In this document: positions 35,492 to 45,600 of the stretch, piece by piece
Position numbering within the stretch: position 1 is the stretch's first letter
How the letters are laid out: each line of letters starts with the position of its first letter
DNA from: JBEISR01 sp044371425
Lineage (GTDB): Bacteria; Planctomycetota; Planctomycetia; Pirellulales; Pirellulaceae
Length of the DNA: 64,000 bases
Direction: 5' to 3'
NCBI GenBank assembly: GCA_044371425.1
Contig: JBILTR010000027.1
Coordinates: 3,933-67,932, forward strand
The notes under the pieces: model-generated
Database searches by the model: none
What the model was told of the DNA's origin: nothing
What the model saw: only the letters and a program-made list of their open reading frames with translations
Program-made: the position numbers and the translations under genes

Positions 35492-35840
35492 GTCGATTCT
35501 CCTTCAAGGCGAGGGGGCAGGGGCGGGAGGAATTAGGAAGGCAGGCGTTGTCGATAGGTCAGACAGGATCAAACGCACCCGGTAGTGCGCAGGAGCAACC
35601 TCCTGAGCCAACGACTGCCTTTTGGGTGCCAGCGTCTTCGCCGATCAGGAACCAATCAGGTCGTATCCTACGCATCTTCTCGAAAGTAGCATCGACCGTG
35701 GGCCTTTGAAAGCTTTTTCGGAAGGGATTCCTCCAAGGATGCCTCAAAGCTAAGCCGCTCTGGCTCCGCAACAATTTCGCTCCAGGCATCCAAACACATC
35801 CAGCCAGATCCACAAGGATTTCGTGACAGGCTCCTTTTCC

Positions 35841-36330
35841 AGCAAAGCCCCCAAACTCCCTACAAAACCCAATCTACCCAAAACCCAAATCCAAAAGGTG
35901 GGTGGCACCAATTGAACAGAAAACCACCATTACGGGGAGTGCCTCGGCAGAGTCAAAAGGTGGGTGGCACCGCTCAAAATACCCCAGCAAAGCCCCCAAA
36001 ATCCCCATAGAACCCAATCTACCCAAAACCCAAATCCAAAAGGTGGGTGGCACCAATTGAACAAAAAACCACCATTACGGGGAGCATCTCATCCGAGCCA
36101 AAAGGTGGGTGGCACCAATTGAACAGAAAACCACCATTACGGGGAGTGCCTCGGCAGGGCCAAAAGGTGGGTGGCACCGCTTAAAATACCCCTTTCCAGC
36201 AAATCACCCAAAGGCCCTTAAATACTCAATCCACACAAATCCCCAAAGCCAAAAGGTGGGTGGCACCAATCGAATAAAAAACCACCATTACGGGGGAGTC
36301 TCGGCAGGGCCAAAAAGTGGGGGGCACGAA
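35841..36330. repeat. Nested intergenic repeat array with core GGTGGGTGGCACC
   Basis: The 1046-base gap between the moxR operon and the PSD1 gene holds six exact copies of AAAAGGTGGGTGGCACC (starting at 35893, 35955, 36038, 36100, 36162 and 36251) and one decayed copy near 36312. Four are followed by a conserved stretch ending AAAACCACCATTACGGGGAG. These sit within larger units starting AGCAAAG at 35841, at 35986 (145 bases later), and in decayed form at 36198. GGTGG of the core can pair with the downstream CCACC. No frame here looks like a gene. Confidence 0.9.
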
Positions 36331-36537
36331 TGGGAGGCGATCTTGGATTGCTAGCAGAGGGAGCGGGGGGCCTGCTGCTGGTTCTGTCCGCCTTCCGGTG
36401 CTTGAGGATGCGGGGATCTGTTGATTTGGCCTATACTCCATCAACAGGCAACGCGATTCTCCCCGCCCGCCCATCCCCACCTGCATCCCACCTGGAATTC
36501 CTTTCCCTTCCTCACCCCCTGCAGGAAGTCCTCGCCG

Positions 36538-39500
36538 ATGTCCAATCGATCCCCCTTGGCTCTTTTGATGCTAATGCTTGTTCTTCAAGCCCTGTCGGAT
36601 TGCATCAGGGCTGCCGAGCCGGCAGAGGGCAGTGCCCTTGCCTTCGAGACCGAAATTCGATCCATCCTGCGTGCCCACTGCTTCGATTGCCATGGAGCCA
36701 CTGCGGAAATCGAGGGAGAGCTCGACCTTCGACTGGTTCGCTTCATGATCCAAGGTGGCCAAAGCGGTCCCGCGATCCATCCCGGCAACGCCGCCGGCAG
36801 CCTGCTGATCGAACGCGTCTCGGCCGGGGAAATGCCTCCGGGAGAGCAAAAGGTCACCCCGGAAGAAATGGAGAAACTCCGGCGATGGATCGATCAAGGG
36901 GCAGCGACTCTACGTCCCGAGCCGGAGTCGATTCCACCCGGACTTGGCATCTCGCCCGAAGACCGTTCCCACTGGGCTTACCAACCGATTCCACGCAATC
37001 CCCCGCCGCCTACTCTTCCCCACGCGCTGAACGGATCACTCGATCAGCCCCTCGACCGCTGGCTGGCTGCTGATCTGCTAGTCGAGGATCCCGAGTCGGC
37101 AGCAAACGAGATCTCCAGCCCGATCGCCGACCGTTGGACGCTGCTCAGACGAGCCAGTTTCGTGCTCACCGGCCTGCCTCCCGATCTGCAGATGCGGGAG
37201 GAGGTGATGGAGGATACCGGCGACGACTGGTATGAGCGACTGATCGATCGACTGCTGGCCAGCCCCCATTATGGCGAGCATTGGGGGCGACACTGGCTGG
37301 ATGCAGCTGGCTATGCCGATTCCGAAGGGGGCAACGAAAATGATGCGATCCGCCCATGGGCATGGCGGTATCGCGACTGGGTGGTCCGATCGCTGAATGC
37401 CGACATGCCGCTGGATCAATGGATCACCCAGCAACTTGCTGGTGATGAATTAGCAGGACCCAACACCGGAGACTGGACTGCCCAGCAAATCGATCTGCTA
37501 GCGGCCACAGGATTCCTGCGGATGGCAGCCGATGGCACCGGCAGTGGCACCGACACCCCCGAGGCTCGCAACCAGACCATCGCCGACACTCTCAAGATCG
37601 TTGGAACATCGCTGCTTGGCACCAGCCTCCAGTGCGCTCAGTGCCACGACCATCGCTACGATCCGATCCTGCACAGCGACTACTTCGCTCTCCGCGCCGT
37701 CTTCGCCCCAGCTCTCGACTGGCAACAGTGGAAGTCGCCGCAAGCCCGCCTGATCTCGATCACCACCCAGGCCGATCGACAGCTTGGTGAGCAGCTGGAA
37801 AAGGAGGCCTTGGTGGTGGCTGCCGAGCGGGAGAAACAGCAATCGGAGGCGATGGCCAAGGCCCTGGAAAAGGAACTGCTCAAGTACGAAGAACCGCTGC
37901 GGCAGATGCTGAAGGAAGCCTATCACACTCCTGAGAAAGACCGAACGGAGGCGCACAAGCAACTGCTTGCCTCCCACCCCAGCGTCTTGATCTCCCCAGG
38001 TGTCCTGTACCAGTATCTTCCAGAAGCTGCCGAGCAACTGAAGAAGCTGGATGAACAGATCGCAGCGATTCGCTCCAGGAAGCCCCAGGAGCAATTCATC
38101 CACGCTCTGACCGAACCAGCAGGCCACCTCCCCGAAACGCTTCGATTCCATCGCGGCGACCCCCAGCAGCCCAAAGAGCCAGTGGCTCCAGGAGGCCTGG
38201 CGGTCCTCTCCTCCTCGGGACATCGTATCGAATTCCCATCCGATGATCCCTCTCTGCCCACCAGCGGCCGACGACTGGCATTGGCGCGGTGGCTGACTGC
38301 AGAAGATCATCCGCTGCTGGCACGCGTTTTGGTCAATCGCGTCTGGATGCATCACTTCGGCGAAGGGTTCGTCGCAACCCCAGGTGATTTTGGCAAGCTG
38401 GGGGCGCCGGTCGAACACCGTCAGGTACTCGACTTCCTCGCCGATCAGTTGCAACGCTCTGGCTGGAGCCTCAAACAGCTGCATCGCAACATCCTTCTGT
38501 CGCGGGCTTGGCGGCAGGCTTCCAGCGATGAATCGATGGCTCGACAAAAACTGATGCGGCTCCCCGCCGAATCGATGCGAGACTCCATGCTGGCCGCCTC
38601 CGGTTCACTCGATCGCGCCTTGGGCGGCCCTCCCATCGCCATCAAGGAAGATGACGCTGGCCAAGTCGTCGTCGAAGGCAGCCAGACGCGCCGAAGCCTC
38701 TATATCCAAGTTCGTCGCAGCAGGCCGGTCGCCATGCTGCAAGCGTTCGATGCACCTGTCATGGAAACCAACTGCGAACGGCGAGCCAGTTCCACAATCG
38801 CCCCTCAGTCGCTGATGCTGATGAATGGAGAGTTCATCCTGGAACAGGCGACGCGGCTGGCCGATCAGGTGCAGAAGTTGCCCGCATCCGTCCAAGCACC
38901 GGCGCGTCCCGATCTCCCTCCCTTACCACCTTCTCCCCAGTCCCACTGGGAATATGGCTTCGGCCGCTGGGATGACAACTCCCAGAAAGTCGATGCATTT
39001 CAGAAACTTGGACACTGGACCGGATCGCAGTGGCAAGCATCCGCACAGCTCCCCGACCCCGCCGCTGGCTGGGTGATCTGGCACGCTCAAGGAGGACACC
39101 CGGATGTGCCCGAGCGGGCGGTGGTCCGGCGATGGACGGCACCCACGCCAGGACGACTGAAACTCGATGGCCCACTGGCCCATCTTTCACCCAATGGCGA
39201 TGGTGTGCGAGGCAGGATCGCATCGAGTCGCCGTGGCCTGCTGGGAAGCTGGACATCGATGAACCAGTCGGTCGAAACTTCGGTAGCGGAATTCGACGTC
39301 GAAGCAGGTGAATCGATCGACTGGATCGTCGACTGCATCCAGCACCAGACCTCCGACTCTTTCCAATGGATCGCCACCCTTCATTGGACACCCTCGGGCG
39401 GCCCCGTCGCACGCATCGTTTCCAGCGAACAGTTCCGCGGACCTCCGATGGAACCTGCCAGGATGCAACTGGAGATCGACGCTCTGTGGCGCGCCGCAAC

Positions 39501-39678
39501 CGGCGATAGCCCCAGCGATCTCCAGTGGCAGGCCGCTTGGAACTTCGTCGCCAAACAGCGCACGCTGATGGATACAAGACCCGATCTGATACCATCCGGG
39601 TCCACCCCCTGGCGACAGACCCTCCAACAGATCGCTCAAGCCCTGATGAGCTCCAATGAGTTCCTCTACCTTCCTTGA
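36538..39678 (+). CDS. PSD1 cytochrome with DUF1549 and DUF1553 domains
   Basis: 1046 residues from the ATG at 36538, which begins a signal peptide (LALLMLMLVLQALSDCIRAA). A cytochrome-like PSCyt1 domain has the haem site CFDCH (residues 48-52). DUF1549 spans about 165-380 and ends with a second CxxCH, CAQCHDHRYDP. A charged coiled coil lies at about 430-540. DUF1553 starts near 575 (RRLALARWLTAEDHPLLARV). A beta-rich segment at about 800-960 is inserted before the usual DUF1553 ending LMSSNEFLYLP. Such proteins pair with DUF1501 proteins and are linked to polysaccharide or sulfatase use in planctomycetes. Confidence 0.93.
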   Translation: MSNRSPLALLMLMLVLQALSDCIRAAEPAEGSALAFETEIRSILRAHCFDCHGATAEIEGELDLRLVRFMIQGGQSGPAIHPGNAAGSLLIERVSAGEMPPGEQKVTPEEMEKLRRWIDQGAATLRPEPESIPPGLGISPEDRSHWAYQPIPRNPPPPTLPHALNGSLDQPLDRWLAADLLVEDPESAANEISSPIADRWTLLRRASFVLTGLPPDLQMREEVMEDTGDDWYERLIDRLLASPHYGEHWGRHWLDAAGYADSEGGNENDAIRPWAWRYRDWVVRSLNADMPLDQWITQQLAGDELAGPNTGDWTAQQIDLLAATGFLRMAADGTGSGTDTPEARNQTIADTLKIVGTSLLGTSLQCAQCHDHRYDPILHSDYFALRAVFAPALDWQQWKSPQARLISITTQADRQLGEQLEKEALVVAAEREKQQSEAMAKALEKELLKYEEPLRQMLKEAYHTPEKDRTEAHKQLLASHPSVLISPGVLYQYLPEAAEQLKKLDEQIAAIRSRKPQEQFIHALTEPAGHLPETLRFHRGDPQQPKEPVAPGGLAVLSSSGHRIEFPSDDPSLPTSGRRLALARWLTAEDHPLLARVLVNRVWMHHFGEGFVATPGDFGKLGAPVEHRQVLDFLADQLQRSGWSLKQLHRNILLSRAWRQASSDESMARQKLMRLPAESMRDSMLAASGSLDRALGGPPIAIKEDDAGQVVVEGSQTRRSLYIQVRRSRPVAMLQAFDAPVMETNCERRASSTIAPQSLMLMNGEFILEQATRLADQVQKLPASVQAPARPDLPPLPPSPQSHWEYGFGRWDDNSQKVDAFQKLGHWTGSQWQASAQLPDPAAGWVIWHAQGGHPDVPERAVVRRWTAPTPGRLKLDGPLAHLSPNGDGVRGRIASSRRGLLGSWTSMNQSVETSVAEFDVEAGESIDWIVDCIQHQTSDSFQWIATLHWTPSGGPVARIVSSEQFRGPPMEPARMQLEIDALWRAATGDSPSDLQWQAAWNFVAKQRTLMDTRPDLIPSGSTPWRQTLQQIAQALMSSNEFLYLP

Positions 39679-39733
39679 TGACAGGTCGCCAAAAGAGTCT
39701 CTCTCTCCAACACTGCGACAGGAACTTCCAGCC

Positions 39734-41209
39734 ATGAACTTCGAGGACCAAAGTTTGCCAAACGATCCAGCAGCAGCAGGATGGACTCGGCGTCGACTGC
39801 TGGAACGAACCGGGATGGGGATCGGAGCCGTGGCGCTGGCTTGGCTGCTGAAGCAGGAACAGGTCCAAGCATCCCCCAAGAAAGCGAAAGGGGAAAAGTC
39901 GTACAACCTGGATCCACGTACACCCCATCATCGACCGCGGGCTCGCGCCCTGATCTCGCTCTTCCAGCACGGCGGTCCCTCGCACATGGACCTGACCGAT
40001 CCCAAGCCGCAGCTAAGCAAACTTCATGGTACGGAATACCCAGGCGAGATCGCCTACAGTTTCGTCAACGAGGCAAGCAAGAAACTCCTTGGTTCGCCCT
40101 GGAAATTCTCCAGGCACGGCCAGTGCGGCATGGAACTCTCGGAGCTCCTCCCCGAAACGGGAAAGATCGCTGACCGCATCTGCCTGATCCGCAGCATGCA
40201 CACCGGGGCCAACGGCCACGAGGTGTCGATCCGATACTTCCATGGCGGTATTCCGGGTGTGCTGGGCCGCCCCCATCTGGCCTCCTGGTTGCTCTATGGC
40301 CTCGGCTCCGAAACACAGGATCTGCCCGCCTACATGGTGCTGACCGATCCAGGCGGGCATCCAGTCGATGGTGTCAACAACTGGTCGAGCGGCTTCATGC
40401 CGGCGATGTTCCAGGGGACCGTTCTTCGGCCGCAAGAGCCGAGAATCCTCAATCTGCAGCCCGCTGCGCACCATCGCGGTCAGCCACAACAGCACCAACT
40501 GGAACTCCTGCAGGCACTCAATCAACAACACCTTCAGCAGTTTCCCTTCGATGCCGATCTGGAGGCAAGGATCGCAAGCTATGAACTCGCTGCCCGCATG
40601 CAGACCGCCGCAGAGGAAGCACTCGACATCCGCCGTGAGACCGCCGCGACTCATCGCATGTATGGTCTGGATGATGAAGCGACTCGAGAGTACGGCACGC
40701 GATGCTTGATCGCCAGAAGGTTGGTAGAACGAGGCGTCCGATTTGTGCAGCTGTTTCATGCAGGACAGCCCTGGGACAACCACAGCGCCCTGCGCACCGC
40801 CTTGCCTTCCATCTGCCGAAAAACCGATCGCCCAGCCGCCGCTCTCGTGGAAGACCTGCACCAGCGAGGCTTGCTGGAAGAGACGATCGTCCACTGGGGT
40901 GGCGAGATCGGTCGCTTGCCGGTGACACAAAATCATGGATCCCCCGAGAAGGATGGTCGGGACCACAATGGACAGGGCTTCAGCATCTGGCTGGCAGGAG
41001 GCGGAATCCGGCCTGGGATGGTGTACGGAGCCACCGACGAGTTTGGTCATCGCGCAGTGGAAAACATCGTCACCCCCAACGACTTCACTGCGACCCTCAT
41101 GCATCTGTTCGGACTGGATGCCCAGTCCCTGGTCTTCGAACACCACGGCCAAAAACAAATCGCCACCGCCGGTCGCCAAGCCCAAAGGATCGATGCAATC
41201 CTCGCCTGA
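39734..41209 (+). CDS. DUF1501 protein with Tat signal
   Basis: 491 residues from the ATG at 39734, 55 bases after the PSD1 gene. A twin-arginine signal, WTRRRLLERTGMGIGAVALA, implies export of a folded protein. The family signature includes ALISLFQHGGPSHMDL (related to alkaline-phosphatase-superfamily metal sites), GTEYPGEIAY, LIRSMHTGANGHEV and VHWGGEIGRLPVTQN. The PSD1-DUF1501 pair is a standard planctomycete arrangement, probably one complex outside the cytoplasm. The frame also opens upstream, but without features. Confidence 0.93.
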   Translation: MNFEDQSLPNDPAAAGWTRRRLLERTGMGIGAVALAWLLKQEQVQASPKKAKGEKSYNLDPRTPHHRPRARALISLFQHGGPSHMDLTDPKPQLSKLHGTEYPGEIAYSFVNEASKKLLGSPWKFSRHGQCGMELSELLPETGKIADRICLIRSMHTGANGHEVSIRYFHGGIPGVLGRPHLASWLLYGLGSETQDLPAYMVLTDPGGHPVDGVNNWSSGFMPAMFQGTVLRPQEPRILNLQPAAHHRGQPQQHQLELLQALNQQHLQQFPFDADLEARIASYELAARMQTAAEEALDIRRETAATHRMYGLDDEATREYGTRCLIARRLVERGVRFVQLFHAGQPWDNHSALRTALPSICRKTDRPAAALVEDLHQRGLLEETIVHWGGEIGRLPVTQNHGSPEKDGRDHNGQGFSIWLAGGGIRPGMVYGATDEFGHRAVENIVTPNDFTATLMHLFGLDAQSLVFEHHGQKQIATAGRQAQRIDAILA

Positions 41210-41529
41210 CGGTTGCAGGGAGAAGCTCAGGCAATGCCCCCAGCTAACGCCATCCTCCCTTTCCCCTTGACTCCCCCCCAACAAGCCTTGGTCGACGTCG
41301 CAACAAAGGCCATGCCCCTAGTCCAATGCAGCGATGGACCAGCGCGACGATGATGCTGGCGGAAGCAGTCCTCCGGGAAAAAATGAAAAACGAGAAGCCG
41401 TTCCTAAGGGGATGGCACCCAAGAGGATGCGGGAGTCGTCGCCAGCCTTTGGAGGGCCATGACATAGGGAACCGTGGGTGTTAAAATAGAAGCTCCTGCC
41501 TTTCCATAGCCTCTCTGAGGAGTTCCTCG
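41210..41529. other. Intergenic region without a gene
   Basis: 320 bases between the DUF1501 gene and the first propeller gene. Nothing stands out other than the ribosome site of the downstream gene (GAGGAG, six bases before its ATG). Confidence 0.4.
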
Positions 41530-43803
41530 ATGATCGTGCGATCGAGCGTCTGGGTCTGGATACACCGGGCCTCTCTGGTTGCGACACTTGGCGTTCTGTG
41601 GCTTGCCGGCATGCCTTCGGCCGGTGCGGTCGATGTGGCCAATCCGGCGGATCCGATGGATTGGCCACACTGGCGAGGCCCCGACATGAACGGGCTCTCC
41701 CTGGAGAAAGGGCTCCCTGAAAAATGGTCCCCCAAAGGAGAAAATCTCCTTTGGCGGCGCGAAGAACTTGCCAGCCGATCCACCCCGATCGTCATGAATG
41801 GAAGGCTGTATGCGGTATGCCGAGCCTTCCCGGAGACAACGCAGGAAGGGGAAAAGACGGTCTGCGCGGATGCCACGACCGGTGACATTCTCTGGGAGAG
41901 CATTCACAACGTCTTTCTGTCTGATGCGCCGGCCGAGCGGGTGGGATGGTCGAGCGTCGTGGGAGATCCAGAGACCGACCGCGTCTACGTGCTGGGATTG
42001 GGATGTGCTTTTCAGTGCCTGGACGGCAAGACTGGCAAGGTGATCTGGGAGCACTCGATGAGCGAAGAGTACGGCATGCTGTCGACCTACGGCGGCCGGA
42101 CCAATTTCCCAGTCGTCTTCGAAGATCTAGTGATCATCAGCGGTGTGATGACCGGCTGGGGTGATACCGCCGTCCCTGCACACCGATTTGTCGCCTTCGA
42201 CAAGAACACGGGGGCTGCAGTCTGGTTCCTCAGCACCAAACTCCGCCCCGAAGACACCACCTACAGCACTCCCGTCTTCGCGATGCTGGGTGGCCAAGTG
42301 GCGATGGTGGTGGGCGCTGGAGACGGTGCCATCTACGCGATTCAACCCCGCACCGGAAAGGTGATCTGGAAGTACCAGGCCTCAACTCGCGGCCTCAATA
42401 CGACGCCGGTAGTCGACAGCAATGGAATCGTCTACAGCGGTCACAGCGAACAGAATTCCAGCGACACCACCATCCTGGGATCGATCTTCGCCTTCGATGG
42501 AAACGCCCAGGGAGAAATCACCGAAGATCAACTGCTTTGGAAGATCCCCAAGCGAACGGTCGGTAGGTCGTCCCCCATCAAGGTCGGCGATCGACTCTAC
42601 TGCGTCGAAGATGGTGCTCTTTTGGTGGTGATCGATGCCAAAACAGGTAAGGAAGTCAGCACCAAGAAACTGGGCCGAATCATGTTCGGCAGCTTGGTTG
42701 CTGGAGACGGCAAAATCTATGCGGTCGAAAATACGGGGCGATGCTACGTTCTCCGCCCCACCGAAAACGGCATCGAAGTGGTCAGTGAAGCACGGCTGCC
42801 CAATGGCGAAGAAGTCCACGGCTCTCCCATCATCTCCCACGGCCGAATCTACATCCCTTCCAATTCCGCCATGTACTGCATCGGCGATGCCGGCGTCACG
42901 CCGGCGATCGAACCACGTCCGACCGCCGTCGCCGAAGCCCCTGTGGCCGAAGACTCCCAGGTCGCTCATCTGCAACTGGCGCCTGTCGAAGCCATCCTCG
43001 CCCCCCAGCAGAACGCTCGGTACCAGTTGCGAGCCTTCAACAAGAAGGGCCAGTACCTGAAACTGATCCCTGATGCGACGGTGACAGCGGAAGCAGGTGC
43101 GTTCAGCCCCGAACTGGTCTACTCGGCTCCCGACCTGCCATCCGGCGACGGTTCCACGCAAGTGGCCGGGGTCAAGATGGAAGCCAAGCTGGGCGATTTG
43201 ACCGCGTCGGCTCGCGCTCGAATCGTCCCCAAACTGCCATGGAAGTTCGATTTCTCCGATGGCAAGGTACCACCTGTGTGGATCGGAGCCGACTATCGGC
43301 ACAAAGGTGCCGAGATCGAAGGGGAAAAGGCACTGGTCAAGGTCAGTACCATTCCCAAGGGAACTCGCAGCCAAGCTTGGATGGGCTGGACCAGCCTCCA
43401 CGACTACACCATCCAGGCCGATTTCCTGGCAACAGAGAAAAATGGGCGAGTCCCCGATATGGGACTGATCAATCAACGGTACACCCTGGATCTGCAAGGA
43501 GCACAAAAACTGCAGATTCGATCCTGGACCCCTCGATTGGAACTTCGGTTCGCCAAAACCATCCCCTTCGAATGGAAGGCGAACACCTGGTACACGATGA
43601 AGTTCCAAAGCGAGAATCGGGAAGGGGAAGTGTTGCTTCGCGGTAAGGTATGGCCACGAGGTGAAGCCGAACCGGAAGCATGGAGCATCGAAGCGGCCGA
43701 CGCGACTCCCAATCGCATCGGCAGCCCCGGACTTTTTGGAAACGCAACCGATTCGGAGTTCTATCTCGATAACGTCCTGGTCACTCCCAACGCCACTCCT
43801 TGA
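41530..43803 (+). CDS. Secreted PQQ-like beta-propeller protein with C-terminal jelly-roll domain
   Basis: 757 residues. A strong ribosome site precedes a signal peptide (ASLVATLGVLWLAGMPSAGA). Residues about 45-455 are PQQ/BamB-like propeller blades: WPHWRGPDMNGLS, LDGKTGKVIWEHS, FDKNTGAAVWFL, IQPRTGKVIWKYQ and IDAKTGKEVSTKK. An Ig-like region follows, and the last 190 residues (KFDFSDGKVPPVWIGADY onward) look like a DUF1080/concanavalin-type jelly roll. PQQ-enzyme catalytic residues are not evident, so a structural or carbohydrate-related role is likelier. It is followed by a second propeller gene 66 bases on. Confidence 0.88.
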   Translation: MIVRSSVWVWIHRASLVATLGVLWLAGMPSAGAVDVANPADPMDWPHWRGPDMNGLSLEKGLPEKWSPKGENLLWRREELASRSTPIVMNGRLYAVCRAFPETTQEGEKTVCADATTGDILWESIHNVFLSDAPAERVGWSSVVGDPETDRVYVLGLGCAFQCLDGKTGKVIWEHSMSEEYGMLSTYGGRTNFPVVFEDLVIISGVMTGWGDTAVPAHRFVAFDKNTGAAVWFLSTKLRPEDTTYSTPVFAMLGGQVAMVVGAGDGAIYAIQPRTGKVIWKYQASTRGLNTTPVVDSNGIVYSGHSEQNSSDTTILGSIFAFDGNAQGEITEDQLLWKIPKRTVGRSSPIKVGDRLYCVEDGALLVVIDAKTGKEVSTKKLGRIMFGSLVAGDGKIYAVENTGRCYVLRPTENGIEVVSEARLPNGEEVHGSPIISHGRIYIPSNSAMYCIGDAGVTPAIEPRPTAVAEAPVAEDSQVAHLQLAPVEAILAPQQNARYQLRAFNKKGQYLKLIPDATVTAEAGAFSPELVYSAPDLPSGDGSTQVAGVKMEAKLGDLTASARARIVPKLPWKFDFSDGKVPPVWIGADYRHKGAEIEGEKALVKVSTIPKGTRSQAWMGWTSLHDYTIQADFLATEKNGRVPDMGLINQRYTLDLQGAQKLQIRSWTPRLELRFAKTIPFEWKANTWYTMKFQSENREGEVLLRGKVWPRGEAEPEAWSIEAADATPNRIGSPGLFGNATDSEFYLDNVLVTPNATP

Positions 43804-43869
43804 CGGAACCTGCACACCGACCCGGTCTCCATTGCCTGAAACCAATCCGAACCCATGAGGACTCGTTCG

Positions 43870-45540
43870 ATGTATCGCCATTCAATTCTCTCCGTCACCC
43901 GCCGCTCCCTGGCCCTGGCCGCCGTGGGTCTGGGCTGGTCGCTTCAGCCTCTGCACGCAGAAGACCCCACCGCCACGGCGCTCGCGGAAATCGGCAAACT
44001 GAAAGTCGGAACCAAGGACTGGCCACAATGGGGCGGATCTCCCTACCGCAATAACACCCCCGACGGGAAAAACATCCCGACGCAGTGGGATGTCGAGACG
44101 GGGAAGAATGTTCGCTGGTCGATGCCGCTGGGTTCGGAAACCTACGGAAACCCGGTGGTGGCCAACGGGCGCGTCTACGTCGGAACCAACAACGGATCTG
44201 GCTACATCAAGCGATACCCCAACACGGTCGACCTGGGCGCTCTGGTCTGTTTTGATGAAAAGGATGGCAAGTTTCTCTGGCAGCACTCCAGTGAAAAGCT
44301 CCCCACAGGCCGCGTGAACGACTGGCCCAACCAGGGCATCTGCTGTTCCCCCTTGGTCGACGGAGACCGCCTGTGGTATGTGACCAGTCGAGGCGAGGTC
44401 GCCTGCCTCGACGCGCAGGGATTTCGCGACGGGGAAAACGACGGCCCGTTCCAGGACGAAAAGGTGGTTGCCGATGAGGAAGCCGATGTCCTCTGGTCGG
44501 TGAACATGATGAGCCAACTGAAGGTGTCGCAGCACAATATGTGCAGCTGCAGCGTGACTTGCGCAGGCGACCTGCTGTTTGTCAACACATCCAATGGAGT
44601 CGACGAAGGTCACGTCACCCTGCCGGAAGAGAACGCCCCCAGTTTCATCTGCCTGAATCGCAACACGGGCGAAATCCTCTGGACCGACAACACCCCTGGG
44701 GCCAACGTGCTGCATGGGCAGTGGTCTTCCCCCACCTATGCGGTCCTCGGGGATGTCCCCCAGGTGCTCTTCGGTGGCGGTGACGGGTATCTGTACAGCT
44801 TCGCCGCCGAGGGAGAAGGCGGCAAAGCGAAGATGCTATGGAAATTCGACTGCAATCCGAAGGATTCGATCTACCTGCTGGGTGGACGCGCTACCCGCAA
44901 CCACATCATCGCCACGCCAGTGGTCCACGATGGTCTGGTCTACGTCGCTGTAGGTGAAGACCCAGAACACGGGGAGGGGAACGGCCACCTGTGGTGCATC
45001 GATCCCACCAAGCGCGGCGATGTCAGCCCCACCCTGGTCTACAACAGCAAAGATCCCGCCCAGCCGATCAGCCACAAGCGACTGCAGGCACTCGTGGAGA
45101 AAGATGGCGACTTTGAGCGAGACAATCCAAACTCGGCAGCGATCTGGCACTATGTCGGCAACAATCCAGAGGATTTCGAAACGACGATGCATCGCACCTG
45201 CGGCACCGTCGCGATCAAAAACGACCTCCTCTTCGTCGCTGACTTCAGCGGTGTCTTCCACTGCCTGGATGTCAAGACAGGACAGGCGCACTGGACCTAC
45301 GACATGTTCGCCGCCTCCTGGGCTTCCCCTCTGATCGTCGAAGACCGGGTCTACATCGGCGATGAGGATGGGGATATCGCTATCTTCAAGCTGTCTTCGG
45401 AGATGGAGCAGATCGGTGAGATCAATATGGGATCGGCGGTCTATACGACACCCATCGTCGCCAACGACACGCTGTTCATCGCCAACCGAAACCGCATCTA
45501 CGCCATCCAGGAAGGGGCGCAGAGCGAACCGGTGAAGTGA
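43870..45540 (+). CDS. Secreted PQQ-like beta-propeller protein
   Basis: 556 residues from the ATG at 43870, chosen because GAGGA lies eight bases upstream; the ATG at 43855 lacks one. The signal region (SVTRRSLALAAVGLGWSLQPLHA) contains an RR pair but not a full Tat motif. Blades include WPQWGGSPYRNNTP, NGRVYVGTNNG, CFDEKDGKFLWQHS, LNRNTGEILWTDN and LDVKTGQAHWTYD. A Cys-rich stretch (NMCSCSVTC) is unusual and could form disulfides. It is smaller than its upstream neighbour and lacks the jelly-roll tail. Confidence 0.88.
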   Translation: MYRHSILSVTRRSLALAAVGLGWSLQPLHAEDPTATALAEIGKLKVGTKDWPQWGGSPYRNNTPDGKNIPTQWDVETGKNVRWSMPLGSETYGNPVVANGRVYVGTNNGSGYIKRYPNTVDLGALVCFDEKDGKFLWQHSSEKLPTGRVNDWPNQGICCSPLVDGDRLWYVTSRGEVACLDAQGFRDGENDGPFQDEKVVADEEADVLWSVNMMSQLKVSQHNMCSCSVTCAGDLLFVNTSNGVDEGHVTLPEENAPSFICLNRNTGEILWTDNTPGANVLHGQWSSPTYAVLGDVPQVLFGGGDGYLYSFAAEGEGGKAKMLWKFDCNPKDSIYLLGGRATRNHIIATPVVHDGLVYVAVGEDPEHGEGNGHLWCIDPTKRGDVSPTLVYNSKDPAQPISHKRLQALVEKDGDFERDNPNSAAIWHYVGNNPEDFETTMHRTCGTVAIKNDLLFVADFSGVFHCLDVKTGQAHWTYDMFAASWASPLIVEDRVYIGDEDGDIAIFKLSSEMEQIGEINMGSAVYTTPIVANDTLFIANRNRIYAIQEGAQSEPVK

Positions 45541-45600
45541 TCCGCCGGAAGATGCTTTGCATCCTCCCCGCGAGTGGCTGATCACCACCAAGGAGTTTCG

